Shown here piece after piece: positions 63,846 through 64,000 of a stretch of DNA of 64,000 nt. The DNA lies in the NCBI GenBank assembly GCA_951640165.1, contig OX621250.1, positions 2,480,001 through 2,544,000 on the forward strand, given 5' to 3'. Under the pieces are notes generated by a model. It did not search any database, had not been told where the DNA came from, and saw only the letters and a program-made list of their open reading frames with translations. Origin of the DNA: Pseudoips prasinana (lineage: Eukaryota; Arthropoda; Insecta; Lepidoptera; Nolidae). Every line of letters begins with the position of its first letter. The first letter of the stretch is position 1. The translations under genes and the position numbers were made by a program.

Positions 63846-64000
63846 ATTACTAGCTCACTAAATATCTCACAATATTTATAAAAAAAAACTGTTTAATAAC
63901 CATAAAATGGTTTTCTCTTTGCGAACCGATCGGGACAAAATCTATATGGAACCCGAAAGCATTCACTACCAATTAAAAAATCTACTAAATATTGGTTCAC

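Overview
This is eukaryotic nuclear DNA from an insect, most likely a moth or butterfly. It is AT-rich, has intron-containing genes, and is packed with LINE and SINE families of the lepidopteran kind. No bacterial gene layout, rRNA operon, CRISPR array or intact tRNA gene was found. Family labels such as SINE-A or LINE-K are mine and only tie copies within this window together.

Host genes are few. (1) The clear one is a two-exon Toll receptor of the single-cysteine-cluster (Toll-9-like) class on + (exon 1 38876-39109, exon 2 42221-44551, 854 residues), with signal peptide, leucine-rich repeats, membrane segment and TIR domain. (2) A probable terminal exon of an unidentified + gene lies at 3296-3451; the rest of that gene would be off the left edge. 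(3) A very short first exon encoding the start of a signal peptide lies at 61626-61655; its remaining exons would be beyond the right edge. (4) A weaker first-exon candidate lies at 12742-12882.

Most of the rest is mobile DNA. 0-8 kb: edge of a pogo-like DNA transposon, SINEs, an RTE 3' fragment with a 13-bp target duplication, and a Jockey 3' end split by a 135-bp MITE. 8-12.2 kb: one minus-strand LINE split by two younger plus-strand LINEs. 13-17 kb: an almost full-length endonuclease/reverse transcriptase LINE. 18.6-19.6 kb: a Penelope-like element with a GIY-YIG domain. 20-32 kb: SINEs, MITEs and truncated LINEs, often nested. 32.6-35.8 kb: a near-complete RTE LINE inactivated by a frameshift and a stop. 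36-38 kb: RTE-derived repeats, one holding a 518-bp hAT-type MITE. 38.6-44.6 kb: the Toll gene. 45-60 kb: 5S-rRNA-derived SINEs, tRNA SINEs and LINE ends. 60-64 kb: mostly unique sequence around the signal-peptide exon.

The most unusual feature is a recurrent set of short near-perfect palindromes (arms 15-33 bp, spacer 0-9 bp, about a dozen sites). In several, a palindrome-free copy of the same repeat is also present in the window, which suggests local inverted duplication by template switching (or an assembly artefact that should be excluded). The many nested insertions can be dated relative to each other because empty sites, restored reading frames and target duplications are visible.
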